From: CAVROP01 sp050012175
Lineage (GTDB): Bacteria > Acidobacteriota > Terriglobia > UBA7540
DNA length: 64,000 bases
Direction: 5' to 3'
NCBI GenBank assembly: GCA_050012175.1
Contig: JBEKHR010000001.1
Span: forward strand, 1-64,000
Under the pieces are notes generated by a model. That model did no database searches. It was not told the DNA's origin and saw only the letters and a program-made list of their open reading frames with translations. Positions within the stretch are counted from its first letter, which is position 1, and the number at the start of each line of letters is the position of its first letter. Below are positions 8,414-17,441 of this stretch, in pieces. The position numbers and the translations under genes are program-made.

Positions 8414-8708
8414 GTCAGCCTCCTCAATGAGTCTCGGCACAGCCGCGGCGTTGAGGCGAGCCAGTCGAGGTTGAACAAGGCCGCACTCATCGGTCTCCGG
8501 AGGGGATCTGCAACGTCGTCAGGTGTGAACGCGTGGTCTCAGCACCGCGTCCCGAACTGACCGACATTGCGGCGCGACCCACTACTCAGGCGGCAAAGGG
8601 CTTGACGTGAGGCTGGAAACCTGCAAGCGTTAACCCTTGGAGACGAACTAGACTTTTCCTTGCCCGCAAGCATCGAAAGGTCTGAGGGCTTTTGGGAGGA
8701 TTCGAGAA

Positions 8709-9680
8709 ATGAACGTGAGGCTAACTATGAAAATGACCTATTTGCTCGGCATTCTAGCTGTGACGCTTGTGGCGTTGCCTAGGGCGGCCCCGGCACAAGA
8801 CCTGGTAAAGGAAGCCCTAAGCGGGTTTCCGACTCAGACGATTCGGCTGGAATTCTCAAGCCCCGCGAAGCTGCGGGGCCTTCCCAACTACGCGAGTCTC
8901 CGCCAACGCTACATAGGACCGAGACTGCGCAAGCTTGTTGAGGCGCTTGGACAGCTCGGCGTCCGCGAAGAGGATATCTCAGGTCTGGTTCTGGGCTGGC
9001 AGCCGGGAAGCGCAGAAATGGGATTGTATGGCTTTGCCACCGGCCGCTTTAGCGCCCAAGCGATAACGGAAAGCGCTGAGCAGCGGAACATGGCGGCCAC
9101 GCCGGTGGCAGGGAAGCAAGCCTACTGCCTCGAGGCGGGGTTGGCGGGGACATGCGTCGTGGTGCTCCAGGATTCCCTCGGAGCGTTTGGTTCCCTGACG
9201 GCGCTTACTTCCATGCTGGAAGCGCGGGAGGGCCAGGTTCCCAGCCTTAGCTCTGACAACCGCTTTCCAAGTCTCGTGGCCGGCGCGAACAAGGACGCGC
9301 CGATCTGGGGCGTGGCCGTGGGTTCTGCGGTGGCGGATTGGTTCCGAGGTTGGATGCCCAACCAGGGGAACATCAAAATGGACTGGAGTAAAGTTTTTGG
9401 AGACGTCAACTCCCTTACGTACAGTGTGGCAGCCGGTGACAACGTCACCCTGGGCTTGAAGATGGACTGCAAGTCTTCGGAGTCAGCCGCCAGCTTGCGG
9501 CAGGTCCTGGAAGGCTTGAAATTGGTTCAGCAAATCGCGTGGGACAGCCAAAATCCGGGCAAGCCGAATCCTTACCAGGCGATGAATGTAGGACAAGAAA
9601 GCAACCAGGTTTCCCTGAAGCTCACCACAGGGTATTCGGAGCTGGAGCTCGCCAGCGGAGCTGCGGGGACGGCGAATTAA
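8709..9680 (+). CDS. Exported hypothetical protein
   Basis: 323 residues with GGAGG nine bases before the ATG. The first 30 residues are a signal peptide (hydrophobic TYLLGILAVTLVALP, then an APAQD cleavage site). The mature part alternates beta and helical segments and has two cysteines (YCLEAGLAGTC) that could form a disulfide. I recognise no domain. It is preceded by a 295-bp divergent spacer shared with the small membrane protein and followed by a 570-bp gap, so it is probably monocistronic. Confidence 0.75.
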   Translation: MNVRLTMKMTYLLGILAVTLVALPRAAPAQDLVKEALSGFPTQTIRLEFSSPAKLRGLPNYASLRQRYIGPRLRKLVEALGQLGVREEDISGLVLGWQPGSAEMGLYGFATGRFSAQAITESAEQRNMAATPVAGKQAYCLEAGLAGTCVVVLQDSLGAFGSLTALTSMLEAREGQVPSLSSDNRFPSLVAGANKDAPIWGVAVGSAVADWFRGWMPNQGNIKMDWSKVFGDVNSLTYSVAAGDNVTLGLKMDCKSSESAASLRQVLEGLKLVQQIAWDSQNPGKPNPYQAMNVGQESNQVSLKLTTGYSELELASGAAGTAN

Positions 9681-10132
9681 GTGGGCGGTTCCCGGCGGTC
9701 GAAAGTCAGGCCTTTAGCCCTGCCGTACCCTGGCCCCTCCCTCCTCCCCATGGGAGAGGGGCTGAGGTGCGCGCCTTTGCCGCGTCCTCTTTAACCTCTA
9801 CGGGAGGACTTCATGAGCCCTCGTTAGGGTCTCATCCTTTTGCTACTTACCATTACTGGGTTTGGCTACCCTATCCAGTCGGGCGGTTCCTCAGGCGTTC
9901 AAATGGGCAAAAACAGATCCTCACGGGTTTCTTTGGTATGAGTTTCCACAGAACTTCACCTCCCCGCCCCTAAGACCAGTACGAAAGTGCTACAAAGACC
10001 GAAAACTCCCGGCAACGGTTTATGTTGTGGTGTTGTCCCCACAAAAGCGCAAGATAATGTATAGACTGGGGGCAAAACCTCTGAAAAAGCCTAAGAATTC
10101 CCCAAGAAACCCCCACAACTTACGAAAACCGC
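9681..10132. other. Intergenic stretch upstream of pilus operon
   Basis: No gene recognised. It holds a CCCTCCTCCCCATGGGAGAG hairpin-like dispersed element near 9730, then AT-richer sequence leading to the promoter at 10133-10161. Confidence 0.5.
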
Positions 10133-10161
10133 TTGACAACTCCCAACCCCAAGGGTATATG
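10133..10161 (+). promoter_or_regulatory. Sigma-70-type promoter for the HTH-pilMNOPQ operon
   Basis: TTGACA (10133-10138), exactly 17 bp, then TATATG (10156-10161). The -35 box is perfect and the -10 box matches four of six. It lies about 90 bp before the first start codon of the operon. Confidence 0.6.
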
Positions 10162-10252
10162 CGTAACAAGAGACAGTATGTAGTCGCTCTTTTGGTTAGT
10201 GCTGGTCTTTAGAAGCCATTGGGGGGAAGAATTCAGTCGCGGGGTTGAACGC

Positions 10253-10456
10253 ATGGCAGAAACCAGAGAGGTCATGGACATACGGGAAGCGTCGGAGTAC
10301 TTGGGAGTGTCCCGCGAAACGCTTTACAAGTATGTTTATGAGGAGAAGATTCCTGCTTTCAAGTTAGGTAACCGGTGGAAGTTCAAGAAAACGCTCCTGG
10401 ACCGTTGGATGGAGATGCAAAGCACGCGATCTGAACATGGTTCCACGCGGAAGTGA
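10253..10456 (+). CDS. Small HTH protein, excisionase/MerR-like fold
   Basis: 67 residues from ATG 10253, chosen because the family motif begins here; the frame is open further upstream without a ribosome site. The sequence EASEYLGVSRETLYKYVYEE followed by IPAFKLGNRWKFKK is the classic winged-helix excisionase-family DNA-binding domain, and almost nothing else is present. It lies 30 bp before pilM on the same transcript, so it may regulate the pilus operon. That role is inference. Confidence 0.85.
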   Translation: MAETREVMDIREASEYLGVSRETLYKYVYEEKIPAFKLGNRWKFKKTLLDRWMEMQSTRSEHGSTRK

Positions 10457-10486
10457 CGTCTGACCACTCGATAGGGAGCAAAGCCG

Positions 10487-11539
10487 ATGTTTGGAATGGG
10501 GAAAGCGAAGGGCTTGGTAGGGCTGGATGTCGGATCAAGCGCCGTCAAAGCCGTCGAGCTAAAGAAGCGGGGAGATTCTTACGAACTGGTCAACTTCGGG
10601 GTGGAGCTTCTGGGACAGGACACTGTGGTCGACGGCGCGATCATGGATGCCCTCTCGGTTTCCGCCGCCATCGAGAGAATCTTCACCGAAAACAAAATCA
10701 AGACTCGGAATGTCGCCACTTCCGTTTCCGGCCACTCCGTGATCGTGAAGAGAATTACGGTCAGCGCGGCGAACAGCGAGGAACTGGACTCGGCCATACC
10801 CTACGAGGCCCAGCAGCACATCCCGTTTGACATCTCAGACGTAAACCTGAGCTACCAGCCGCTGGGGGAATCTTCCTCCGGACAAGGCATGGACGTCATG
10901 CTGGTGGCGGTAAAGCGCGAAAAGATTATCAACCATACGAATGTCCTGAGCCAGGCAAACAAAACGCCCTGGGTGGTGGATTACGACGGCTTCGCAATGT
11001 TTAATGCCTTCGAGGCCAACTACGAGGTCTCTCCGGATACCATTGTGGCGCTCCTCAACATCGGCGCCAGCATCACCAATATTGTGGTGGGACGGGGAGG
11101 AACCCCGTTGTTCGCACGGGATGTTTCCGTAGGTGGCAATCAGTACACGGACACCCTCCAGAAAGAACTCGACCTGAGTTACGAGGATGCGGAGAAACTG
11201 AAGCAGGGGCAGGAAGTGGGCAGCATAACACGGGAGCAGAAAACTTCCCACCTTCGCTCCGGCTCGGAAATCCTGATGCTGGAGGTTCAGAAGACCTTCG
11301 ACTTCTTCCGCCAGACGACTTCGGCGGAGAACACGCAGCAGATTTACCTGGCTGGGGGGACAGCGAAGATTGAAGGGTTGGTGGAGCAGTTGAAAGAGGA
11401 ATTTCGTGTTCCGGTGGAAATCATCGATCCTTTGCGGAAGGTGAAAATCGATCCCGAGAGGTTTGACCGGGCTTACCTGCAAGATATTGCTCCCTGCCTG
11501 TGCGTGGCAGTGGGGCTGGCGCTTCGGAGCTTTGATTAG
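10487..11539 (+). CDS. pilM: Type IV pilus assembly protein PilM
   Basis: 350 residues. Actin/FtsA-like ATPase fold: phosphate-1 motif GLVGLDVGSSAVKAVEL at residues 8-24, a central IPFDISDVNL, and the adenosine motif IYLAGGTAKIEGL near 288. PilM is cytoplasmic and binds the PilN tail, linking the inner-membrane platform to the PilB/PilT motors. Length fits the family. First of five consecutive pil genes, with only 2 bp to pilN. Confidence 0.95.
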   Translation: MFGMGKAKGLVGLDVGSSAVKAVELKKRGDSYELVNFGVELLGQDTVVDGAIMDALSVSAAIERIFTENKIKTRNVATSVSGHSVIVKRITVSAANSEELDSAIPYEAQQHIPFDISDVNLSYQPLGESSSGQGMDVMLVAVKREKIINHTNVLSQANKTPWVVDYDGFAMFNAFEANYEVSPDTIVALLNIGASITNIVVGRGGTPLFARDVSVGGNQYTDTLQKELDLSYEDAEKLKQGQEVGSITREQKTSHLRSGSEILMLEVQKTFDFFRQTTSAENTQQIYLAGGTAKIEGLVEQLKEEFRVPVEIIDPLRKVKIDPERFDRAYLQDIAPCLCVAVGLALRSFD

Positions 11540-11541
11540 TC

Positions 11542-12183
11542 ATGATCAAGATTAACCTGCTGGGAGTGGCCGCGCCGAAGCCTAAGGCAGCCGCTGTGGC
11601 GCCGGCGAGCAAGGCGGTGCAGTTGGGGGCTTTCATCGGCGCCCTCGTCGTGTGCTTCGGGATCGTGGGCCTGTTTTACATGATTTGGAGCGCGTCGATT
11701 GACACCTTGAATGTCGAACTCAGAAAGCAGCAGGCCGAACAGGCGCGCCTGGCGGCCATCAAGCAGGAAAACGTGAAATACGAACAGGAGCGCCGGCTTC
11801 TCGAGCAGCGCATCAATACCATCCAGGTGCTCCAGGACAGCCGTGTGGGACCGACAGAGTTCATGAATGCCCTGGGTAGTGTGGTGAACAAGACCACCAA
11901 TGACCTCTATCTCTTTTCCGTGGCTCCCCAGGGTGAGCGGGTGGTGATTCATGGGCAAGCGGCTTCTGCGAATTCTGTTGCCGCCTTGCTCTTTTCCTTG
12001 AAGACTTCCGGGTATTTCGATGACGTGCAACTCAGACAATTCTACGAAGATGATGTGCAAGATCTAGTAAGTTACAAGTTCAATATGGACTGCGCATATA
12101 AGTCGCCTTCGGCGGCAGCTTCCCCGACGCAGGCTGGCGCGAGAGCGAGGGCAGCAACTCCCCCGCGGCAGCCAGGAATGTAG
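11542..12183 (+). CDS. pilN: Type IV pilus assembly protein PilN
   Basis: 213 residues. It starts MIKINLLGVA, the conserved PilN N-terminal motif that docks on PilM. One membrane helix follows (residues about 30-50), then a coiled coil (about 55-95) and a ferredoxin-like periplasmic domain. The C-terminal tail (AAASPTQAGARARAATPPRQ) is low complexity. PilN forms the inner-membrane alignment complex with PilO. Lies between pilM and pilO. Confidence 0.93.
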   Translation: MIKINLLGVAAPKPKAAAVAPASKAVQLGAFIGALVVCFGIVGLFYMIWSASIDTLNVELRKQQAEQARLAAIKQENVKYEQERRLLEQRINTIQVLQDSRVGPTEFMNALGSVVNKTTNDLYLFSVAPQGERVVIHGQAASANSVAALLFSLKTSGYFDDVQLRQFYEDDVQDLVSYKFNMDCAYKSPSAAASPTQAGARARAATPPRQPGM

Positions 12184-12201
12184 GCGGAGAGTGTAATCGC
12201 G

Positions 12202-12810
12202 ATGCCCAAGAGCTTCAATGATCTTCCGGCGGCTGTACAGATTGCGATTTTTGTGCTGAGCGCAGTGCTGGCGGGAGGCGCAGTTTTCTACTTCTACGTC
12301 CTTCCGCTCAAGGAACAGCGGGACAGCGCGCGAAATGAAGTAGACAGGCTTACGGCAGAAAACAAGCTCAACCAGATTTTCGAGCAGCAGCGGAAACAAT
12401 ACCTGAATCGAATTGCGCAACTGGAGAAGCAGCTTGACACGCTGCGTTCGATTGTCCCTGAAGAGCGGGCAACGGATGATTTCATGAGGATGGTGTTTGA
12501 AGACGGGAGAGCCACCGAGGTGAATATCCGCACTTTTGTTCCGCAGGCCATGGAGCCGAAGGATATTTACACGGAGATGCCTTTCAACGTGCGACTCGAC
12601 GGCACTTACTATGGGTTGCTTGGCTTCTTCGCCCGCTTGGCTAACGAACAGCGTATTGTCAGTGTTTCCGGTCTTTCGTTGGGTCCCCCTGAAGGGGGAG
12701 GCATGGGAGCGTTCAAGCTTCATCCCGGCGAAACGGTGGGGGCGAATTGCGTGTTGACAACCTACTTCAGTCGGGTTTCGACAGCGGCCCCGTCTACACC
12801 TAAGAGATAG
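12202..12810 (+). CDS. pilO: Type IV pilus assembly protein PilO
   Basis: 202 residues with GGAG upstream of the ATG. One membrane helix (about 10-32), then a long coiled coil (residues 33-80) and a C-terminal alpha/beta domain containing YYGLLGFFARLANEQRIVSV, typical of PilO. Partners PilN in the inner membrane and contacts PilP. It lies 18 bp after pilN and 15 bp before pilP. Confidence 0.93.
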   Translation: MPKSFNDLPAAVQIAIFVLSAVLAGGAVFYFYVLPLKEQRDSARNEVDRLTAENKLNQIFEQQRKQYLNRIAQLEKQLDTLRSIVPEERATDDFMRMVFEDGRATEVNIRTFVPQAMEPKDIYTEMPFNVRLDGTYYGLLGFFARLANEQRIVSVSGLSLGPPEGGGMGAFKLHPGETVGANCVLTTYFSRVSTAAPSTPKR

Positions 12811-12825
12811 GGCAGGACGAAGACC

Positions 12826-13470
12826 ATGTTTAACGGCAGGCTTCAGCCCGAACGGACGGTCCTGGCGGTCAGTGGGCTTTTCATGTGGGTCGTCGCTCTC
12901 GGCTGGGCGGCGGGAGCAGGGCGGGCTGGACAAACCCCAGCTACTACGCCGCCCTCGACCAACACGGTGAAGACCCAAACTCCTTCCCTGTCCCCCAAGG
13001 TCATGCTCAATCAGGCCCTGGTCCGTACGTCAGGCAAGTCCTCAATAGAAGCGCCGGCCAAAGCCGCGGGCGCCGAGTCGCCGCGGACGACTATGACAAG
13101 CATCCTGTCTACTCCCGCTGGGCGGCGAGATCCTTTCAAGCCGTGGATGGCGACTGTCACGGGTGGCCACTCGGCGGCAAGTGCGGTATCCGGGTCTCTA
13201 CCGGCAGGCATAAGAGGATTAGTAATCTCCGAACTGCGAGTCGAGGGGATCGTAGGTCTGGAATCAGCGAACAACATGATCGCGGTGGTAACCAACTACA
13301 CCAAGCGAGCTTACTTCCTGAGAGTAAACGACACGGTATACAACGGCGTCGTCAGCAAGATCACGCCCGAGGCCGTCTATTTCAAGGCGAACACACTCGA
13401 CTCGAGCGGTAGGGTAGCTACCCACGAAGTGGCAATAAAATTGGGGCGGGCTCCTGGAGAAGGAAGATGA
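12826..13470 (+). CDS. pilP: Type IV pilus protein PilP
   Basis: 214 residues. N-terminal hydrophobic segment (TVLAVSGLFMWVVALGW), long disordered Pro/Thr/Ser linker, then a C-terminal beta-sandwich domain (RRDPFKPW, ELRVEGIVGLESANNMIAVV, YFLRVNDTVYNGVVSKITPE) typical of the PilP homology region that binds PilQ N0 domains. The signal is less lipoprotein-like than in proteobacterial PilP. Its TGA overlaps the pilQ ATG. Confidence 0.9.
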   Translation: MFNGRLQPERTVLAVSGLFMWVVALGWAAGAGRAGQTPATTPPSTNTVKTQTPSLSPKVMLNQALVRTSGKSSIEAPAKAAGAESPRTTMTSILSTPAGRRDPFKPWMATVTGGHSAASAVSGSLPAGIRGLVISELRVEGIVGLESANNMIAVVTNYTKRAYFLRVNDTVYNGVVSKITPEAVYFKANTLDSSGRVATHEVAIKLGRAPGEGR

Positions 13471-16016
13471 GACGATTATCCATCATTTGGCTGGCGATGA
13501 CATGGCTGGTGGCAGGGATGCCGCATGCACTTGCGGGCCACCCATCGGCGATTCCGGGGCGCGCTACGCTAAACTCTATTACGGTCGTCGACCCGTCCGT
13601 CGGCAGAGAAGTCCTGCTGCAAATTGACGGTGATTACTCTTTCAAGACTATCCATACCCCTGAGGGCGCGCTCTACGTTGAATTGCAAGGCGCCAGGATT
13701 GGCGGTATCTCACCGTCGGCGCATTGGGCCAGCGGACTTCTTGCAGGTTATCAATTAATAGAATACACGGACGCAAGCGGCGAGCCTGTGGTGCGGGTGG
13801 AGATTCAGACCCGAGGCCCGGAGTCGCTCATCGCCGTGCAGGAAAGCTCCGGCCTGCGGCTTCTGTTGGCCCAGAGCGCGCCAGCCTCCGGCACTCCCAC
13901 CCCGCCTGCCAAGGGGGCGGAGTCGTCTCCCGGCAAGCCAGCCTCCGGCACTCCCACCCCGCCTGCCAAGGGGGCGGAGTCGTCTCCCGGCGAGACGACA
14001 GAGGGGCCAGCGTTAGTTTCGGACATCTTGATAGGACCCGGGTCTGCAGGGGGTGTCACGATTGATGTGGCCACGACAAAGCCCACAACATTCCATGCCC
14101 TCCAACTTGACCACCCCAATCGTCTTGTGGTGGACTTGGAGGGGGCGAGAGATCGGTTTCGCCGGAAATCGATTCCCGTTTCCTCCCCAGTGGTGCAGGG
14201 CGTGAGGGTGGGCCAGTTCCGAGAGAAGAATCCTGAAGTGGTGCGGGTTGTGGCCGATCTGTCGGGCAACCCAGTGTTTGACGCTCATGCCTACGCGGGC
14301 GGCGTGCGCATTGAAGTGAAGCCGCGTCCCATGGCCGCCTCCTGGGCAGTTGCACCGGCGCCAGCGCCAAAACTCCAAACTGCTGCAAAGCGCGATGAAA
14401 GGAAGCCTATTCAACAAGCGGCCGTAGTCCCTGCGCGCCAGGTTCCTGCCCCGCCCGCGTACGCGGTCGCGAGCGCCGCCCCCGAGCCGCAGACCGGGGT
14501 GATTCCAAAGCGACCGAGTGCGGTCGTTTCATCCCCGGCAAGAATCGAAAAAACTCCGAAACCCGACTCCAACGGCACTCTGCTTGCCTCGGAAGGCAAC
14601 AGGGAAGTGGCTGCGGCTCCCCGGCAGACACCCCACGCTGCCACACCGGAGGCTCTTCGGGCTGAAAGGGCTGCCCAAGTCCTGAACGTTGAGACCGCAT
14701 CAAACCTGTCGGCAGCCCAGGGCACAGTCCCGGCAGCTTCGGCGTCCCCCAGTGAGCAAAAGCCGGCCTACACGGGTGAACCGATTTCGTTGAACCTGAA
14801 AGACGTTGATCTGAAAGATTTCTTCCGCCTCATCCACGAGATCAGCGGTTTAAACATTCTCGTGGACCCGAATGTGACGGGCTCCGTCACCACGGTTCTG
14901 GACAACGTGCCCTGGGATCAGGCGCTGGAGGTCGTTCTCAAGGACAATGGCTTGGGCAAGGTCCTGGAGGGCAACGTTCTGCGCATCGCCAGGCTTGAGA
15001 CTCTCATGGCGGACGATGAGACCGCGAACAAGATGTCTAAAGCACGCCTTGAGGCGGCCCCGCTGGTGACGGTTTTTCGGCCGGTGAACTATGCCAAGGC
15101 TTCCACCATTGCTACTCTCTTGAGAGGGCGGGGAACGGGAAGCGAAGGAGGCATCGGGGCGCTGAGCGGGCGTGGGTCCGTCCTGGTGGATGACCGCACC
15201 AACACGCTCATCGTTAGGGATATCGCATCGCAGATCCCGATCATCGAGGGGATTCTTGCCAAACTGGATACCAAGACCAAGCAGGTGGCCATCGAGACTC
15301 GGATTGTTCTAGCCAACTCATCTTTTCAGAGAACCCTGTCGGCCGCCTTGGTAGGAGCGCTCTCGAATCGCTCGGGTTCTACGAGTGGCGCCGGGCAGAC
15401 GGGGTCGGGCGCCAGCGTGACCCCGAGCACGCCTGGGACCTCACCCCCAACCTTCACTATTCCTGCGAACGCCAGTACGGGCTTTGCGACAGTTGCGATT
15501 ACCAACTTCTCGCAGCGTTACCTGATTGATGCGGCGATCTCGGCGGCAGAGATTCGCAGCGAAGCGAAGACCATCTCACGCCCGAGCATCATCACGCAGA
15601 ACAACGTTGAGGGGATGGTCCAACAAGGCACGCAAATTCCCGTTCAGACCAGCATCAACAACACAATTGCGGTGCAATATGAGAACGCTACCCTGCAGCT
15701 CACCGTTACCCCGCAGGTCACGGACGACGGCCACATCTTCCTGAAGATTGCCGTCCAAAACGCTACTCCAGGCACCATCATCACCCAAGCCGCCGTGAGC
15801 ATCAATATTCAACAAGCGACCACTCAGGTGCTTGTTCCGGATGGGGGGACCGTAGTGTTCGGCGGGGTGACTGTAACCCAACGCACGAACTCCGTCACCG
15901 CGATTCCCCTGCTTGGAAACATCCCGCTTCTCGGGCATCTCTTTAAGTCGACTAACGTCCAGGACTCCGACCAGGAGTTGCTCTTCTTTGTTTCCCCCAG
16001 GGTGCTGACCACCTAG
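13467..16016 (+). CDS. pilQ: Type IV pilus secretin PilQ
   Basis: 849 residues; the ATG overlaps the pilP stop (ATGA). Signal peptide, two AMIN-type cell-wall-binding domains (about 40-140 and 190-290), a long Ala/Pro-rich linker (about 300-430), an STN/N0 domain (ISLNLKDVDLKDFFRLIHEI), N1 repeats, and the C-terminal secretin barrel with VPDGGTVVFGGV and LLGNIPLLGHLFKST. It forms the outer-membrane pore for the pilus. A 57-bp in-frame duplication sits between the two AMIN domains. Confidence 0.96.
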   Translation: MRRLSIIWLAMTWLVAGMPHALAGHPSAIPGRATLNSITVVDPSVGREVLLQIDGDYSFKTIHTPEGALYVELQGARIGGISPSAHWASGLLAGYQLIEYTDASGEPVVRVEIQTRGPESLIAVQESSGLRLLLAQSAPASGTPTPPAKGAESSPGKPASGTPTPPAKGAESSPGETTEGPALVSDILIGPGSAGGVTIDVATTKPTTFHALQLDHPNRLVVDLEGARDRFRRKSIPVSSPVVQGVRVGQFREKNPEVVRVVADLSGNPVFDAHAYAGGVRIEVKPRPMAASWAVAPAPAPKLQTAAKRDERKPIQQAAVVPARQVPAPPAYAVASAAPEPQTGVIPKRPSAVVSSPARIEKTPKPDSNGTLLASEGNREVAAAPRQTPHAATPEALRAERAAQVLNVETASNLSAAQGTVPAASASPSEQKPAYTGEPISLNLKDVDLKDFFRLIHEISGLNILVDPNVTGSVTTVLDNVPWDQALEVVLKDNGLGKVLEGNVLRIARLETLMADDETANKMSKARLEAAPLVTVFRPVNYAKASTIATLLRGRGTGSEGGIGALSGRGSVLVDDRTNTLIVRDIASQIPIIEGILAKLDTKTKQVAIETRIVLANSSFQRTLSAALVGALSNRSGSTSGAGQTGSGASVTPSTPGTSPPTFTIPANASTGFATVAITNFSQRYLIDAAISAAEIRSEAKTISRPSIITQNNVEGMVQQGTQIPVQTSINNTIAVQYENATLQLTVTPQVTDDGHIFLKIAVQNATPGTIITQAAVSINIQQATTQVLVPDGGTVVFGGVTVTQRTNSVTAIPLLGNIPLLGHLFKSTNVQDSDQELLFFVSPRVLTT
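13881..13994. repeat. 57-bp in-frame tandem duplication inside pilQ
   Basis: Two units, 13881-13937 and 13938-13994, nearly identical, encoding PASGTPTPPAKGAESSPGK twice (the last residue is Glu in the second copy). It lengthens the linker between AMIN domains. High identity suggests a recent duplication. Confidence 0.85.
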
Positions 16017-16063
16017 AAGGTGGAAGGGGATTCCGCAACCGTTTGGAAATATAAGAGGACCTA

Positions 16064-16090
16064 GCGCGGACCTGTTTTGTGGGTCCGCGC
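16064..16090 (+). terminator. Hairpin terminator-like structure after pilQ
   Basis: GCGCGGACC (16064-16072) pairs perfectly with GGTCCGCGC (16082-16090) across a 9-base loop and is followed by TTCGCTT. The 3' T-run is short, so intrinsic termination is plausible rather than certain. Confidence 0.55.
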
Positions 16091-16095
16091 TTCGC

Positions 16096-16266
16096 TTAGC
16101 AGGATGCTGAAAAACGTTTGTGAACACTGTCATTCTGAGGCCCCCGTTCTTTGGGGGCCGAAGAATCCCTGTAGTTTCTTTGAACGGCCAGATAGTGAAT
16201 GTTCCCTGCGAACTGCGGAGATCCTTCGTCGTCCCGATCAGATCGGGACTCCTCAGGATGACACTA
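16096..16266. repeat. Dispersed element, TGTCATTCTGA family
   Basis: Starts AGCAGGATGCTGAAAAACG, then TGTCATTCTGAGGCCCCCG, a GGGGGCC hairpin and GAAGAATCC, and ends with a CCCGATCAGATCGGG palindrome and CAGGATGACA. The first 40 bp match, in inverted orientation, the right end of the element at 45703-45872. Confidence 0.75.
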
Positions 16267-16321
16267 CCTGGGCTAGGCGCCGCGTCCGCAGAATCCCGAC
16301 TCCCGAGTTCGGATCTAAGCC

Positions 16322-17422
16322 ATGAAATCAGATTCGTCGCTCAACTCACAGGCTAAGAGGCAAAACTCTCTCCGGGCAGAGATGGAGGAGCAGAGGCTTC
16401 CTTGCTTACTGGTCACGAACCTGACGAACATCGCCTATTTGACCGGCTTTCGAGGGAGCGCGGGTGTCGCACTTTTCACCTCTCGTGAAGGGGTCCTCTG
16501 GGTGGACCCGCGTTACGCGCTCCAGGCTCAGGAACAAGCTCGAGGTGTAGAGGTGATTGAGGAAAGGAAAGGACTTCTCAAGGTGGTTGCGGAGCGGCTT
16601 AAGAGGAACAAGAATCGGCGTGTTGGCTATGAGGATGCGCACCTTACTTGCGCCGATTTCTCACGGCTCGAGCAGGGCGCCGGCTGGCGAGTCAGGTTCG
16701 TCCCGGTGGCAGGCTTGGTGGAGCAGCTCCGGGCCGTGAAAGACGAGGAAGAGATCGCAAAGATTCGTGGCGCGGGGAGAATTACGGCGGAGGTCTTTGA
16801 GAAAGTGTTAGGGGGCGTCAGGCCAGGAGTGAGTGAGTCCGAGCTAGTCGCTGAAATCGATTATCTGATGCGGAAGAAGGGTGCGGAGGGTGTGGCGTTC
16901 GAGACCATTGTTGCCTCCGGACCGCGCGCCGCGCTGCCCCACGCGCGCGCCTCCTGCAAGTTACTGAAAGAAAATGAATTTGTTATCTTCGACCTTGGTG
17001 CTATACTTGCAAGTTACGCTGCTGACATGACTCGTACTGTGTACCTCGGGGAGCCGTCCCGGCGTGTCCGCAGTCTCTATAACGCCGTCGTAGAAGCTCA
17101 GGAGAAAGCGGTTAGGTCTGCGCTCCCTGGAGTCCGAGCCGGGGATGTTGATGCAGTCGCGCGGCGTGCTTTGGCGGGCCGTGGCTTGGCCCGCTTCTTT
17201 ACCCACAGCACGGGACACGGCGTAGGAATGGATACTCACGAGATGCCCCGGCTGGCCCGTGGCGAAAGGGCCCGGCTTCAAACCGGCCATGTGGTGACAG
17301 TTGAGCCTGGGGTTTACTTGCAAGGCTTGGGAGGAATCCGCGTCGAGGATACCATCTTAGTGGGGCCTGCTGGCCCGGAAGTGCTGACCCCCGCCCGCAA
17401 AGATCAGTGGGTCGTGGAATAG
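16322..17422 (+). CDS. Xaa-Pro aminopeptidase, M24 family
   Basis: 366 residues. N-terminal creatinase-like domain (LLVTNLTNIAYLTGFRGSAG) and C-terminal pita-bread domain with all five metal ligands: two Asp in FDLGAILASYAADMTRT, His in HSTGHGVGMDTHEMPRL, and Glu in VEPGVYLQGLGG and RVEDTI. It removes an N-terminal residue preceding proline and is cytoplasmic. The start is uncertain; an ATG at 16382 would remove 20 poorly conserved residues. It precedes accB, an arrangement seen in other bacteria where an aminopeptidase (often with efp) lies upstream of accBC. Confidence 0.92.
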   Translation: MKSDSSLNSQAKRQNSLRAEMEEQRLPCLLVTNLTNIAYLTGFRGSAGVALFTSREGVLWVDPRYALQAQEQARGVEVIEERKGLLKVVAERLKRNKNRRVGYEDAHLTCADFSRLEQGAGWRVRFVPVAGLVEQLRAVKDEEEIAKIRGAGRITAEVFEKVLGGVRPGVSESELVAEIDYLMRKKGAEGVAFETIVASGPRAALPHARASCKLLKENEFVIFDLGAILASYAADMTRTVYLGEPSRRVRSLYNAVVEAQEKAVRSALPGVRAGDVDAVARRALAGRGLARFFTHSTGHGVGMDTHEMPRLARGERARLQTGHVVTVEPGVYLQGLGGIRVEDTILVGPAGPEVLTPARKDQWVVE

Positions 17423-17441
17423 CAGTCGGAGAGTGAAGCAG

